A DNA stretch of 64,000 bases. It comes from Ciceribacter sp. L1K22. Lineage in GTDB: Bacteria; Pseudomonadota; Alphaproteobacteria; Rhizobiales; Rhizobiaceae. Below are positions 16,967 through 25,664 of the stretch, piece by piece. How positions within the stretch are numbered: the stretch's first letter is position 1; each line of letters begins with the position of its first letter. Both the position numbers and the translations under genes were made by a program. The notes beneath the pieces are model-generated. The model made no database searches, was not told the origin of the DNA, and saw nothing but the letters and a program-made list of their open reading frames with translations. Where the stretch lies: NCBI RefSeq assembly GCF_017599385.1, contig NZ_JAGFPK010000001.1, positions 2,812,636 through 2,876,635 of the forward strand, read 5' to 3'.

Positions 16967-17791
16967 CTAAACGAAGGCGAAGGTGAGCGCGTATTCACGG
17001 GTCTCGCCCGGCGCCAGCAAGTCCAGTTCGCCCGCCTTTTCCAGTTCCGCCCGCCCGACCCAGCGGTGCGAGACGGGTTCGATGCCGAGAACGGCAGCCG
17101 GAGCGGACTGGTTGTGCCACATCTGCAGAAACGGCAGAGTATCGGTACGGAACCGCACGATGAGCGTCCGGCCACCGATAGCGGCGATCGGTCCGAGCCG
17201 TACCTCGGCCCAGCCGCCCTTTCCCGCCGGCACACAGAACACCTGGCCCGCCGGATCTCCGAACCGCCAGCCAAGCGAACCCTCCTTGATCATGGCGCCG
17301 GATATCCGGGTGGCCTCGTCGAGATGCTTCGAGCCGATGTTCATGTGGTACATCAGCATCGCGGGGAACGGCGTCTCGCCGGCATTGCAGAGCGTATCGC
17401 GCAGGTGCACCTCACCGTTGGCGCCGTCGATCCGCCAGTGCCGCGTCAGCAGCGCCTTTCCGCCGTCGGCGAGGTCAACAGGCACGCGTGCCCGGCAATC
17501 CGCATCGTCCTCGAGGCTGACATCGAGAATATCGGCCGGACGGGACGAGAACGAGCCATGCAGCGGATAGTTCGCGCCATCCTTGCCTGAGATCGGTTCA
17601 GGATGGCGGATGTGATCGGGACCGCAGGTGAAGAGAAAGCCTTCAAGCGAATGGTCGATTCGGGGGTCGCCATCATCGGGAATCGCGCGACCCGGCGACA
17701 GATCCACGCCGTCGACGACACAGGAACGAATGTCCAGCACGGACGTTGGATCGAGTGAAAGCCGCGGGCCCTTTGCCGCCTTGAAATCCAT
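16967..17791 (-). CDS. Aldose 1-epimerase-like protein (DUF4432)
   Basis: About 274 residues with the beta-sandwich pattern of galactose mutarotase-like proteins: a central HGSFSSRPADI, LLMYHMNIG-like histidine strand (MLMYHMNIGSKHLDE) and EPVSHRWVGR near the C-terminus. DUF4432 members are annotated as sugar epimerases or mutarotases acting on phosphorylated or uncommon aldoses. The exact sugar is not known. The chosen ATG 17791 follows GAGG by nine bases. ATG 17806 would add five residues. It lies 56 bases upstream of the DUF442 gene and may be cotranscribed. Confidence 0.72.
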   Translation of the reverse strand: MDFKAAKGPRLSLDPTSVLDIRSCVVDGVDLSPGRAIPDDGDPRIDHSLEGFLFTCGPDHIRHPEPISGKDGANYPLHGSFSSRPADILDVSLEDDADCRARVPVDLADGGKALLTRHWRIDGANGEVHLRDTLCNAGETPFPAMLMYHMNIGSKHLDEATRISGAMIKEGSLGWRFGDPAGQVFCVPAGKGGWAEVRLGPIAAIGGRTLIVRFRTDTLPFLQMWHNQSAPAAVLGIEPVSHRWVGRAELEKAGELDLLAPGETREYALTFAFV

Positions 17792-17969
17792 GGAAAGCCG
17801 CCTCATCTGAATTTTTCGTGACACCGCCGATTTGCCATAAGGAAGGCATTGCTTTGCCACACTTTTCCCGCATCAAGCCGAAGCTGTTAAGACGGTGTTC
17901 ACCATGAATTCACCTTTTGCGGCCTACTGTCAAATGGGGAATTTTGCCGAATACCGGAGTGGAATCTCA

Positions 17970-19301
17970 ATGAAGGCTACCGTTACGAAAAGATGGATGA
18001 CAGGCACGGCGCTTGCAGCTCTGGCGGCAGCGACATCGCTTTTTGCCATGCCCTCGGTGGCGCAGGATGTCTACGGCCGCTCGCAGACGCTTCTGGTGAC
18101 GCCAGAGGGCGACTTGCTTGGCTACACGCCCGAACGGGGTGAAGTCGTCGTGCGTTACGACAACAGCGGTCGCCGCATTCTCCTCGACCGCTACGGCAAC
18201 ATGATCGCCTACGAGATGCCTGCGGAGGAGTATTTCCCGCGCCGCCATCGCGAACCCTACTGGGGCGGTCAGGTTGCCAACGCGCCTGTATGGGAAGATG
18301 ACGTCATGACCGGATCGGTGCCAGGCGATCCCGCGATCGAGCGGCAACCGTTGGAGGAAGCCCTGCCCGGCTTCCCGGACGACAGCTTCGGCGCTCAGGA
18401 GCAGCCTGAACAGCCGATGACGAAAAAGGCGATCCCTGAAATACCTGTCGGCAAGCTTTCCCGCCCCGAAGTGACGGCACTTCAGGTCTTCCTCGATCGC
18501 GAAGGCGTGTCGCCCGGCGTCATCGACGGCAAGATGGGACAGAACGTCAACAAGGCGATCGTGGCCTGGGAACAGATCACCGGCGAGACGCTGGACCCGA
18601 ATGACGCCGATGGCATCATCGAGCGGCTCCGCCTCTCCGGCGGCCTCGCCTTCATGAGTTACACAATCACTGCCGGTGACGCCGCGGGTCCCTATGTGGC
18701 GGCGATTCCGGAGGATTACGCCGAGAAGGCCGCGCTTCCGGCTCTCTCCTACACTTCGACCGCCGAAATGCTGGCCGAGAAATTCCACATGGATGAAGCC
18801 TATCTCCGCGAACTTAATCCGGGGGTCGATTTCACCATTCCGGGCACCATCATCAAGGTGGTAGATCCCGGCCCGGCCAAGAAAGGTTCGGTTGCGCGCA
18901 TCATTGCCGACAAGGGATTGAAGCAGGTTTTCGCCTATGGTGAGGACGGCGCGCTGATCGCCGCATATCCCGCGAGCATCGGCTCTGCCGATACGCCGTC
19001 TCCCTCTGGAACCGTCACGGTCGAGCGGATCGCCCTCAATCCCGGCTATACATACAATCCGAAGGTAAACTTCAAGCAGGGCAACAACGACCGCGTTCTG
19101 TCGATCCCACCGGGTCCCAATGGTCCTGTCGGCACCGTGTGGCTGGCGCTGTCGAAGCCGACCTACGGCATTCACGGAACGCCGGAACCCTCGAAGATCG
19201 GCCGCACCCAGAGCCACGGCTGTATCCGCCTAACCAATTGGGACGCGACCGAACTTGCCAAGATGGTGAAGCCGGGCGTGACGGTCGAGTTCATCGACTG
19301 A
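17970..19301 (+). CDS. L,D-transpeptidase (YkuD) with peptidoglycan-binding domain
   Basis: 443 residues with a cleavable signal peptide (residues 1 to about 32). A peptidoglycan-binding motif is in the middle (LSRPEVTALQVFLDREGVSP region). The C-terminal YkuD domain carries the catalytic HGTPEPSKIGRTQSHGCIRL stretch, with the nucleophilic Cys in SHGCIR. Such enzymes form 3-3 cross-links or attach proteins to peptidoglycan; in Rhizobiales 3-3 cross-links are abundant and support polar growth. The open frame runs upstream to 17895, but ATG 17970 with GGAG ten bases ahead gives a clean signal peptide. A strong bidirectional terminator follows. Confidence 0.93.
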   Translation: MKATVTKRWMTGTALAALAAATSLFAMPSVAQDVYGRSQTLLVTPEGDLLGYTPERGEVVVRYDNSGRRILLDRYGNMIAYEMPAEEYFPRRHREPYWGGQVANAPVWEDDVMTGSVPGDPAIERQPLEEALPGFPDDSFGAQEQPEQPMTKKAIPEIPVGKLSRPEVTALQVFLDREGVSPGVIDGKMGQNVNKAIVAWEQITGETLDPNDADGIIERLRLSGGLAFMSYTITAGDAAGPYVAAIPEDYAEKAALPALSYTSTAEMLAEKFHMDEAYLRELNPGVDFTIPGTIIKVVDPGPAKKGSVARIIADKGLKQVFAYGEDGALIAAYPASIGSADTPSPSGTVTVERIALNPGYTYNPKVNFKQGNNDRVLSIPPGPNGPVGTVWLALSKPTYGIHGTPEPSKIGRTQSHGCIRLTNWDATELAKMVKPGVTVEFID

Positions 19302-19319
19302 TCGTGACTTTGGCACATG

Positions 19320-19365
19320 AAACGAAAGAAGCCGCCGGATGTGATTACGGCGGCTTCTTTCGTTT
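19320..19365. terminator. Bidirectional terminator between the L,D-transpeptidase and parA-like genes
   Basis: A perfect 17-base stem (AAACGAAAGAAGCCGCC at 19320-19336 with its complement at 19349-19365) around a 12-base loop. The AAACGAAAGAA / TTCTTTCGTTT arms provide T-rich ends in both directions. It ends two convergent genes. Confidence 0.88.
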
Positions 19366-19379
19366 GGCTTGGGAGGTTA

Positions 19380-20099
19380 TCAGGCGGCGTTGCGCACCAG
19401 CCGCAGGAAGCGACGCGGCGTCTGCGAGCGGATGACCTTGACCGGCAGAAGCCGCATGACTTCGGCCGCAAAGGCACGGGCGTTTTCCTGGGCCTTGTCG
19501 AGATTGCTGATCTTGGCAGGATCCATCCCGTACAAGGTGCCGCCACAGTCGAAGATCTCGCGATAGGCGCTGCGCTCGACGATCGGGGTATTGATGACGT
19601 TCACGCCGCGCGCCGAGAGCAAGCCCTTGATGGTTAGCAAGGCACGCGTCGTGACCATGGAGGTAACCCGGGTCAGAACGACGGAGTGCGCCACCTTCAG
19701 GTTACCCGCCTCCTCCATGAGTCGGATCAGATCGAGGATCTGGGCGCCGCCCTTGGCATCCATGGCACAGCCCTGGATCGGGATCATGACGTGGTCGGAG
19801 AGACCGATCGCCGCCGTCACCACTGCGTCCCGAGCGCCGGCGAGGTCCACGACGACATAGTCGGAGGTAGCCGACAGCTCGCGCAGGTGCCCCTGCAGCG
19901 ATGCGAGCGATACTTCGGAGACGACTTCGATATTGTGCTGCGGGCCGGACAGTTCGAACCACTGGCTGATCCACCGTTGAGGATCGGCGTCCAGAATGGC
20001 GACGCGGTAGCCCTGGTGGGCGAGTTCGGTCGCGAGAAGCAGAGCGGCTGTTGTTTTGCCCGCGCCGCCTTTGGCATTGGCAAAGGAGATGACTGGCAT
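19380..20099 (-). CDS. ParA/MinD-like P-loop ATPase (orphan)
   Basis: 239 residues with the deviant Walker A motif KGGAGKTT (residues 10-17), ILDADPQ switch I and VVVDLAGARD switch II/Walker B. The family positions chromosomes, plasmids, pili or chemoreceptor arrays by ATP-driven dimerisation on DNA or membrane. No ParB, origin or partition site is adjacent, so it is not the chromosomal ParAB pair. It is convergent with the L,D-transpeptidase and has a 226-base AT-rich upstream region. Cargo unknown. Confidence 0.85.
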   Translation of the reverse strand: MPVISFANAKGGAGKTTAALLLATELAHQGYRVAILDADPQRWISQWFELSGPQHNIEVVSEVSLASLQGHLRELSATSDYVVVDLAGARDAVVTAAIGLSDHVMIPIQGCAMDAKGGAQILDLIRLMEEAGNLKVAHSVVLTRVTSMVTTRALLTIKGLLSARGVNVINTPIVERSAYREIFDCGGTLYGMDPAKISNLDKAQENARAFAAEVMRLLPVKVIRSQTPRRFLRLVRNAA

Positions 20100-20262
20100 T
20101 CTAGATCCTCAAACGTATGGCCCGAGCCAATCATTGCTCTGCGGGACACCGGCTCATGGTGCCATATTCCCACTCTTTCTAATTATGGTTAACAAACCTT
20201 CAAGAATGGGGCGAAGATCTCATCTTTAAGAAATTTCTGATATATTTTCAGTGAATTGATAT

Positions 20263-20298
20263 CAAAAAGAAAATCTCCCGACACGTTGTGCCGGGAGA
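20263..20298 (-). terminator. Terminator of the TRAP / dehydrogenase operon
   Basis: TCTCCCGACAC at 20274-20284 pairs with GTGCCGGGAGA at 20288-20298 with one mismatch and a GTT loop. On the minus strand it is followed by TTTTCTTTTTG. It lies 28 bases after the iron-ADH stop. Confidence 0.85.
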
Positions 20299-20325
20299 CG
20301 AAGGGGCACCCCCTGAATTGAGGGG

Positions 20326-21471
20326 TTAGAAGCAGGCTTCGAAAAGGCTCTTGGTGTTCTCCAGCGTCATCTTTACAGGATTGCCGCCGGCACTCGGGTC
20401 CTCGATCGCCATGGCCGACAATTCCTCGATCCGGTCGGGTTTGATTCCCATCGCCGTCAGATTGTCCGGCACGTTCAGTTCGGAACGAAGCGCCAACACG
20501 TAATCGTAGAAGCCATCGAAGCCGCCGGCGATACCGAGATAAGCTGCGGCGCGCTCGATCTTGTCCTCGATGGCGTCACGATTGAACTTGAGTACCGGCG
20601 GCATGACAACGGCGTTGGTCATGCCGTGGTGGGTGTTGTAGACGGCACCGATCGGATGCGACAGCGCGTGGATGGCGCCAAGACCCTTCTGGAATGCGAC
20701 CGCGCCCATGGCGGCGGCCGACATCATGTTGGTCCGTGCCTCGATGTCGGTCGCATCTTTGTAGGCGCGCGGAAGGAATTCCTTGACGAGCCGCATGCCT
20801 TCGAGCGCGATGCCCTGGCTCATCGGATGGTAGAAAGGCGAGGAATAGGCTTCCAGGCAGTGGGCGAAGGCATCCATGCCCGTGCCGGCGGTGATCATCT
20901 TCGGCATGCCGACCGTCAGTTCCGGATCGCAGATGACGACATCCGGCAGGAACTTCGGATGGAAGATGATCTTCTTCACATGGGTTTCGGAATTGGTGAT
21001 GACAGAGGCGCGGCCGACTTCCGAACCGGTGCCGGCCGTTGTCGGCACGGCGACGATCGGGGCGATGCCGTCGGAATTGGCCCGCGTCCACCAGTCGCCG
21101 ATATCCTCGAAATCCCAGACGGGCCGCGTCTGGCCGACCATAAAGGCGACGCACTTGCCGAGGTCGAGACCGGAACCGCCGCCGAAAGCGACGACCCCGT
21201 CATGGCCACCATCCTTGTAGGCCTTGATGCCGGCTTCCAGGTTCTTCTCGTTCGGGTTTGGATCGACATCGGCGAAGAGTGCGCGGCCAAGGCCCGCCTC
21301 TTCCAAAACGTCGAGTGCCGTCTGAGTAATCGCCATGGGCGCCAAGCCCCGATCAGTGATCAGCAGCGGCTTCTTCATGCCGAGCGATTTGCAAGCGTCC
21401 GCCAGTTCCTTGATGCGGCCACGTCCCATCTTGACGGCGGTGGGATAGCTCCAGTTGGCGACGATGTTCAT
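20326..21471 (-). CDS. Iron-containing alcohol dehydrogenase (group III)
   Basis: 381 residues of the Fe-ADH family, which oxidises primary alcohols or reduces aldehydes with NAD(P). The NAD-binding GGGSGLD motif is present. The iron-ligand segments are also visible: DAFAHCLEAY, and HALSHPIGAVYNTHHG with its cluster of histidines. Its start overlaps the aldehyde dehydrogenase stop by four bases (ATGA), which implies that the two act in sequence on one alcohol-aldehyde-acid series. It is the last gene of the seven-gene minus-strand operon. The substrate alcohol is inferred only from context (see the findings). Confidence 0.93.
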   Translation of the reverse strand: MNIVANWSYPTAVKMGRGRIKELADACKSLGMKKPLLITDRGLAPMAITQTALDVLEEAGLGRALFADVDPNPNEKNLEAGIKAYKDGGHDGVVAFGGGSGLDLGKCVAFMVGQTRPVWDFEDIGDWWTRANSDGIAPIVAVPTTAGTGSEVGRASVITNSETHVKKIIFHPKFLPDVVICDPELTVGMPKMITAGTGMDAFAHCLEAYSSPFYHPMSQGIALEGMRLVKEFLPRAYKDATDIEARTNMMSAAAMGAVAFQKGLGAIHALSHPIGAVYNTHHGMTNAVVMPPVLKFNRDAIEDKIERAAAYLGIAGGFDGFYDYVLALRSELNVPDNLTAMGIKPDRIEELSAMAIEDPSAGGNPVKMTLENTKSLFEACF

Positions 21472-22853
21472 TTCGTGACTTTCTTCAGGTGATAGGATTT
21501 TGGACGGGTGAGGTTCTGGAAGCCGAGTACGGAAAGAGAGCCGCCCTTGCCGGTTTCTTTCACGCCGGTCCAGCAGAGCGCCGGGTCGAGATAGTCGGCG
21601 CGGTTCATGAAGACGGTGCCGGTTTCGATGTCGCGGCCGATACGGGCGGCCCGCTCCGGATCCTGCGTCCAGAGAGAGGCAGTCAGGCCGTAGGGGCTGT
21701 CGTTCATCAGGCCGAGCGCCTCGTCGTCATTCTTGACTTTCATAACGCCAACGGCCGGACCAAAAGTCTCGTCCTTCATGAAGGCCATGGAGTGATCGAC
21801 GTTCACCAGGACCTGCGGCATCAAGTAGGCGCCGCCGTCGTCCTGCGGGAACAGCTTCGGATCGACAAGCGCCTTGGCGCCCTTCGAAACCGCATCGGCG
21901 ATCTGCTCGCGCACGACCTTGGCGAACCGCTTGTTGGCCATCGGGCCAAGGGTCGTTTCCTTGTCGAGCGGATTGCCGAGCTTGTAGTTCGACACCCAGG
22001 CGACAGACTTCTCGATAAAGGCATCGTAGAGGCTCTCATGCACATAGATACGCTCGATGCCGCAGCAGCACTGGCCGGAATTGTAGGTCGCGCCGTCCAT
22101 CAGCGTGTCGACGGCAGCGTCGAGATCGGCATCCTCCATCACATAGCCAGGATCCTTGCCGCCGAGCTCGAGGCCGAGACCCGCAAAGGTACCGGCAGCG
22201 GCGCGCTCGATCGAACGACCGCCTTCAACCGAACCGGTAAAGTTAATGAAGTTGAAATTCCCGGCCGCGATCAGCGCGGATGTCGTCTGGTGGTCGAGGA
22301 AAAGGTTGATGAACACGTCATCGGGCACGCCAGCCTCGACGAAAGCGCGCACCATGCGCTCACCAACCAGCAGCGTCTGGGTCGCATGCTTGATGACCAC
22401 GGTGTTGCCCGCCATCAGCGCCGGTGCGATCGTGTTGATCGCGGTCATGTAGGGGTAGTTCCACGGCGCAATGACGAAGACGACACCATGCGGCTCGCGC
22501 TCGATGCGACGCTCGAAGGATGCGCTCTCTTCGATGACCAGCGGCTTCAGCGAGTCGGCAGCGATGGAGGCGACATAGTTCGAACGCTCGTTGAAGCCCT
22601 TGTATTCGCCGCCGTAGCGGACCGGCCGGCCCATCATGTGGGCGAGTTCCGGCACCACCTCGTCGGCCATCTCGTTGAGGCGCGCCACACCCTTCAGCAC
22701 GAGTTGCACGCGCTCTTCTAGCGGCCGGCGCGCCCAGGCCTTCTGCGCCTTGCGGGTACGCGCAACCGCCTCGGTCGCCGCTTCAAGCGACATGGCCGGG
22801 CGTTCGGCGTAAACCGATCCGTCGATCGGAGAAATGCATTGGATCATGGTCAT
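21468..22853 (-). CDS. NAD(P)-dependent aldehyde dehydrogenase
   Basis: 461 residues. The catalytic glutamate lies in LELGGKDPGYV and the nucleophilic cysteine in NSGQCCCGIERI. The NAD-binding FTGSVEGG loop is also present. The frame is open to 22913, but ATG 22853 is preceded by GAGGAG at nine bases and begins the family homology (MTMIQCISPIDGS). Closest in style to succinate-semialdehyde or aminobutyraldehyde-type dehydrogenases. It should oxidise the aldehyde produced by the coupled iron ADH, possibly still carrying a gamma-glutamyl group. Confidence 0.92.
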   Translation of the reverse strand: MTMIQCISPIDGSVYAERPAMSLEAATEAVARTRKAQKAWARRPLEERVQLVLKGVARLNEMADEVVPELAHMMGRPVRYGGEYKGFNERSNYVASIAADSLKPLVIEESASFERRIEREPHGVVFVIAPWNYPYMTAINTIAPALMAGNTVVIKHATQTLLVGERMVRAFVEAGVPDDVFINLFLDHQTTSALIAAGNFNFINFTGSVEGGRSIERAAAGTFAGLGLELGGKDPGYVMEDADLDAAVDTLMDGATYNSGQCCCGIERIYVHESLYDAFIEKSVAWVSNYKLGNPLDKETTLGPMANKRFAKVVREQIADAVSKGAKALVDPKLFPQDDGGAYLMPQVLVNVDHSMAFMKDETFGPAVGVMKVKNDDEALGLMNDSPYGLTASLWTQDPERAARIGRDIETGTVFMNRADYLDPALCWTGVKETGKGGSLSVLGFQNLTRPKSYHLKKVTK

Positions 22854-23065
22854 TCCAGGGTGCTCCTCAAAAGCTCTTTGTCGCCGATACCGCGCCTCGA
22901 TCCGTACCGCCATCCGTAAAGGTGACGCAGGGGTGCGTCATCGCGCTTCCCCTGGATCGGTCCGGCCGGCATGCCCTCCCTGATCGAGAGGTCGCCTAAC
23001 TCTTCATATCGCCGCGATCGCGGCTTCGATATCTCCCCAAAGGGGTATCCTTAGCTCCCAGCCGA

Positions 23066-24433
23066 TTATGCTCGCTCGAAACCGCGCGCGACTTCCCAGT
23101 CGGTGATCCGCCGATCATACTCCTCCTGTTCCCATTCAGCAGCACGGACATAGTGATCGACAACGTCATCGCCGAACGCCGCCCGCAGCATCTGGGAGTC
23201 CTTCAGAGTTTCGGCGGCCGCCCGCAGCGTGCGCGGGATTTCGCGGACGTCCTGCGCGCCATAGGCATCCCCCGTGAAGGCCGGTTCGAGCTCCATTTTC
23301 TTCTCGATCCCGTCTATGCCGGCGGCCAAAAGCGCTGCCATGGCGAGATAGGGATTGAGATCGGAGCCACCGACGCGGCATTCGACGCGGATACCCTTGG
23401 TGCCGTCGCCGCAAAGACGGTAGCCGGCGGTGCGGTTGTCCTTCGACCAGATCGCCTTGGTCGGCGCAAATGTGCCAGCCATGAAGCGCTTGTAGGAATT
23501 GATGTATGGCGCGAGGAAATACGTGATCTCTGAGGCGTGGTTGAGCAGGCCCGCCATGTAGTGCTTCATCGTCTCCGACATGCCGTACTGACCCTTCTCA
23601 TCGAAGAACAGAGGCGTCTTGCCATCCGCGGACCAGAGCGACTGGTGGATATGGGAGGACGAACCGGCAGCGTTGTAATGCCACTTGGCAAGGAAGGTGA
23701 TGGCCTTGCCCTTCGACCAGGCGATCTCCTTGCAGCCGTTCTTGATAATCACATGCCGGTCGGCCATGGTTAGGGCGTCGGCATAGCGCACGTTGATCTC
23801 TTCCTGGCCGGCAGAGGCCTCGCCTTTGGAGTTTTCGACAGGGATGCCGGCGCCCTGCAGGCCCTTGCGGATCGCCCGCATCACGTCCTCTTCCTTGGTG
23901 GTCTGGAAGATGTGGTAGTCCTCGTTGTATCCAGAGACCAGTTTCAGGTCGCGATAGCCGGAAAGCCGCGCCTCGTCATAGGTCTGGTCGAAGAGGAAGA
24001 ATTCGAGTTCGGTCGCCATGAAGGCCTTCATGCCCATGGCTTCAAGCCGGGCGACCTGCTTCTTCAGGATAGCACGCGGCGAATGCGGCACTTCGGCATG
24101 GGTGGCGTGGTCGAGCATGTCGCAGAGAACGAGTGCGGTGCCTTCGAGCCAGGGAATACGACGCAACGTCGTAAGATCCGGCTTCATGGTATAATCGCCA
24201 TAGCCCTTTTCCCAGCTCGTCGCTTTGTAACCGGAGACGGTTTCCATCTCCATGTCGGTGGCAAGCAGATAGTTGCAGCTATGCGTTTCCTTATAGGCAC
24301 TCTCGACGAAATACTCCGCCTGGAAACGCTTGCCCATCAAGCGTCCCTGCATGTCCACCTGACACGCCAGAACCGTGTCAATGCGCCCCTCGGCGACGTC
24401 CTTTTTCAGATCTTCGAATGTGTACGTGGTCAT
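23066..24433 (-). CDS. Glutamine-synthetase-like gamma-glutamyl-amide ligase (GlnT/PuuA type)
   Basis: 455 residues. It keeps the GS active-site pattern: FMATELEFFLF and GQEEINVRYADAL for the metal sites, HYNAAGSSSHIHQSL for ATP/ammonia-site histidines, and NRTAGYRLCG / RVECRVGGSDLNPYLA for glutamate and phosphate. It lacks the adenylylation loop of GlnA. Its place in a catabolic operon with a transporter and two dehydrogenases indicates that it couples glutamate to an amine other than ammonia, as PuuA does with putrescine. The amine is not known. It is located between the TRAP binding protein and the aldehyde dehydrogenase genes. Confidence 0.9.
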   Translation of the reverse strand: MTTYTFEDLKKDVAEGRIDTVLACQVDMQGRLMGKRFQAEYFVESAYKETHSCNYLLATDMEMETVSGYKATSWEKGYGDYTMKPDLTTLRRIPWLEGTALVLCDMLDHATHAEVPHSPRAILKKQVARLEAMGMKAFMATELEFFLFDQTYDEARLSGYRDLKLVSGYNEDYHIFQTTKEEDVMRAIRKGLQGAGIPVENSKGEASAGQEEINVRYADALTMADRHVIIKNGCKEIAWSKGKAITFLAKWHYNAAGSSSHIHQSLWSADGKTPLFFDEKGQYGMSETMKHYMAGLLNHASEITYFLAPYINSYKRFMAGTFAPTKAIWSKDNRTAGYRLCGDGTKGIRVECRVGGSDLNPYLAMAALLAAGIDGIEKKMELEPAFTGDAYGAQDVREIPRTLRAAAETLKDSQMLRAAFGDDVVDHYVRAAEWEQEEYDRRITDWEVARGFERA

Positions 24434-24518
24434 CTCGGTGTTCCCAGGGCAGCGATTGGCTCATGCCGTCTTGTTTTGTGAGGGCGACCCGGTCGAAACC
24501 GGATCGCCATGTCATGTG

Positions 24519-25559
24519 TCAGCCGTAACGGTAAGGCTTGCCGGCCTTTTCCATGTCGGAATTGTACTTCTTGAGGATCTCGACGACCTTGCCGGTGCGC
24601 GGGGTCTGCTTGGCGACTTCCTCCCAGAACACATGCGCGGCATCTTCGACGGTCTTCCACTCAGCGTCCGGGATGCTCGTCAGTTCAAGACGACCACCTT
24701 CGGCGCGCAAGCGTGCTTCGCCCCCCCAGTACCAATGCAGGCGCTTGTAGTGCGACGAATCCATGCACATCTGCCAGAGCGTCTGCAGATGCGGCGGGAC
24801 TTCCTTCCAGCGGTCGGCATTGGCGAAGAACGAACCGCACCAGCCGCCGGAGACGTTGTTGGTGAGGAAGTACTTGGTCACATCGACCCAACCCGAGGTG
24901 AAGACCTCAGTGATGCCAGACCAGGCGATCGCGTCGATTTCACCCGTCTGCATGGCAACCGGAACGTCTTCGAACGGGATGGTGACAGGGACGACGCCGA
25001 ACTGCGACAGGAACTGACCGGCCGTCGGGAAGGTGAAGACGCGCAGGCCCTTCAGGTCATCGAGTTTGGTGATCGGCTTGTTGGTGGCGAAATTGCACGG
25101 ATCCCATGCGCCGGCCGACAACCACTTCACACCCACTTCCGTATAGGCTTCGTCCCAGATCTCGGCGAGGCCGTATTCGTAAAACAGCGTCGGCACGTCG
25201 AGGCTGTAGCGCGAGGCGAACGGGAAGTAGCCGCCGAACACCTTGATATCGACCGGCGAGTTCATCGAGTCGTCGTCCGACTGCACCGCATCGATGGTGC
25301 CGGCCTGCATGGCGCGGAAGAGCTCCCCGGTCGGCACCAGCTGGTCGGCCGTATAGAGCTGGATTTCCATCTCGCCGTTCGCCGCCTTGTTGAAGGCATC
25401 GACCGCAGGCCGGATGACGAATTCGGCAAGCGCAGCACCGGCATAGGTCTGCAGGCGCCAGGTGATCTTGGCGTTTTGCGCCTTCACGTAGGGCGCCGCC
25501 AGAACGGCGGGGGTGGCCATCGCGGCCGTCTTCAGGAATGAACGTCTGCTGTTGGTCAT
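24519..25559 (-). CDS. dctP: TRAP transporter solute-binding protein (DctP family), Tat-exported
   Basis: 346 residues. The leader contains a twin-arginine motif SRRSFLK followed by a hydrophobic stretch and AQN, so it should be folded before Tat export to the periplasm. The mature part is of the DctP type, with QSDDDSMNSP and AIAWSGITE regions in the ligand cleft and an arginine expected to bind a carboxylate. Members bind 2-oxoacids, sugar acids, ectoine or other carboxylated solutes. GGAAA precedes the ATG. It is downstream of the QM membrane genes, the reverse of the usual PQM order. Confidence 0.9.
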   Translation of the reverse strand: MTNSRRSFLKTAAMATPAVLAAPYVKAQNAKITWRLQTYAGAALAEFVIRPAVDAFNKAANGEMEIQLYTADQLVPTGELFRAMQAGTIDAVQSDDDSMNSPVDIKVFGGYFPFASRYSLDVPTLFYEYGLAEIWDEAYTEVGVKWLSAGAWDPCNFATNKPITKLDDLKGLRVFTFPTAGQFLSQFGVVPVTIPFEDVPVAMQTGEIDAIAWSGITEVFTSGWVDVTKYFLTNNVSGGWCGSFFANADRWKEVPPHLQTLWQMCMDSSHYKRLHWYWGGEARLRAEGGRLELTSIPDAEWKTVEDAAHVFWEEVAKQTPRTGKVVEILKKYNSDMEKAGKPYRYG

Positions 25560-25664
25560 GTTGTTTCCCTCTTTCTTCGTTTCTCTGGAAGACCGCGGGA
25601 ACCTCAGGTCCTGCGGGTAGTGCTTGTACCGAGCCCGTTTGCCGGGCCTCTTGTCATTCGAACG

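Noticed and set aside
19380..20325. Plasmid partition locus or replication origin at the parA-like gene
   Set aside because: No ParB or RepC gene, no iterated centromere-like repeats, and the surrounding genes are chromosomal housekeeping or metabolic genes.
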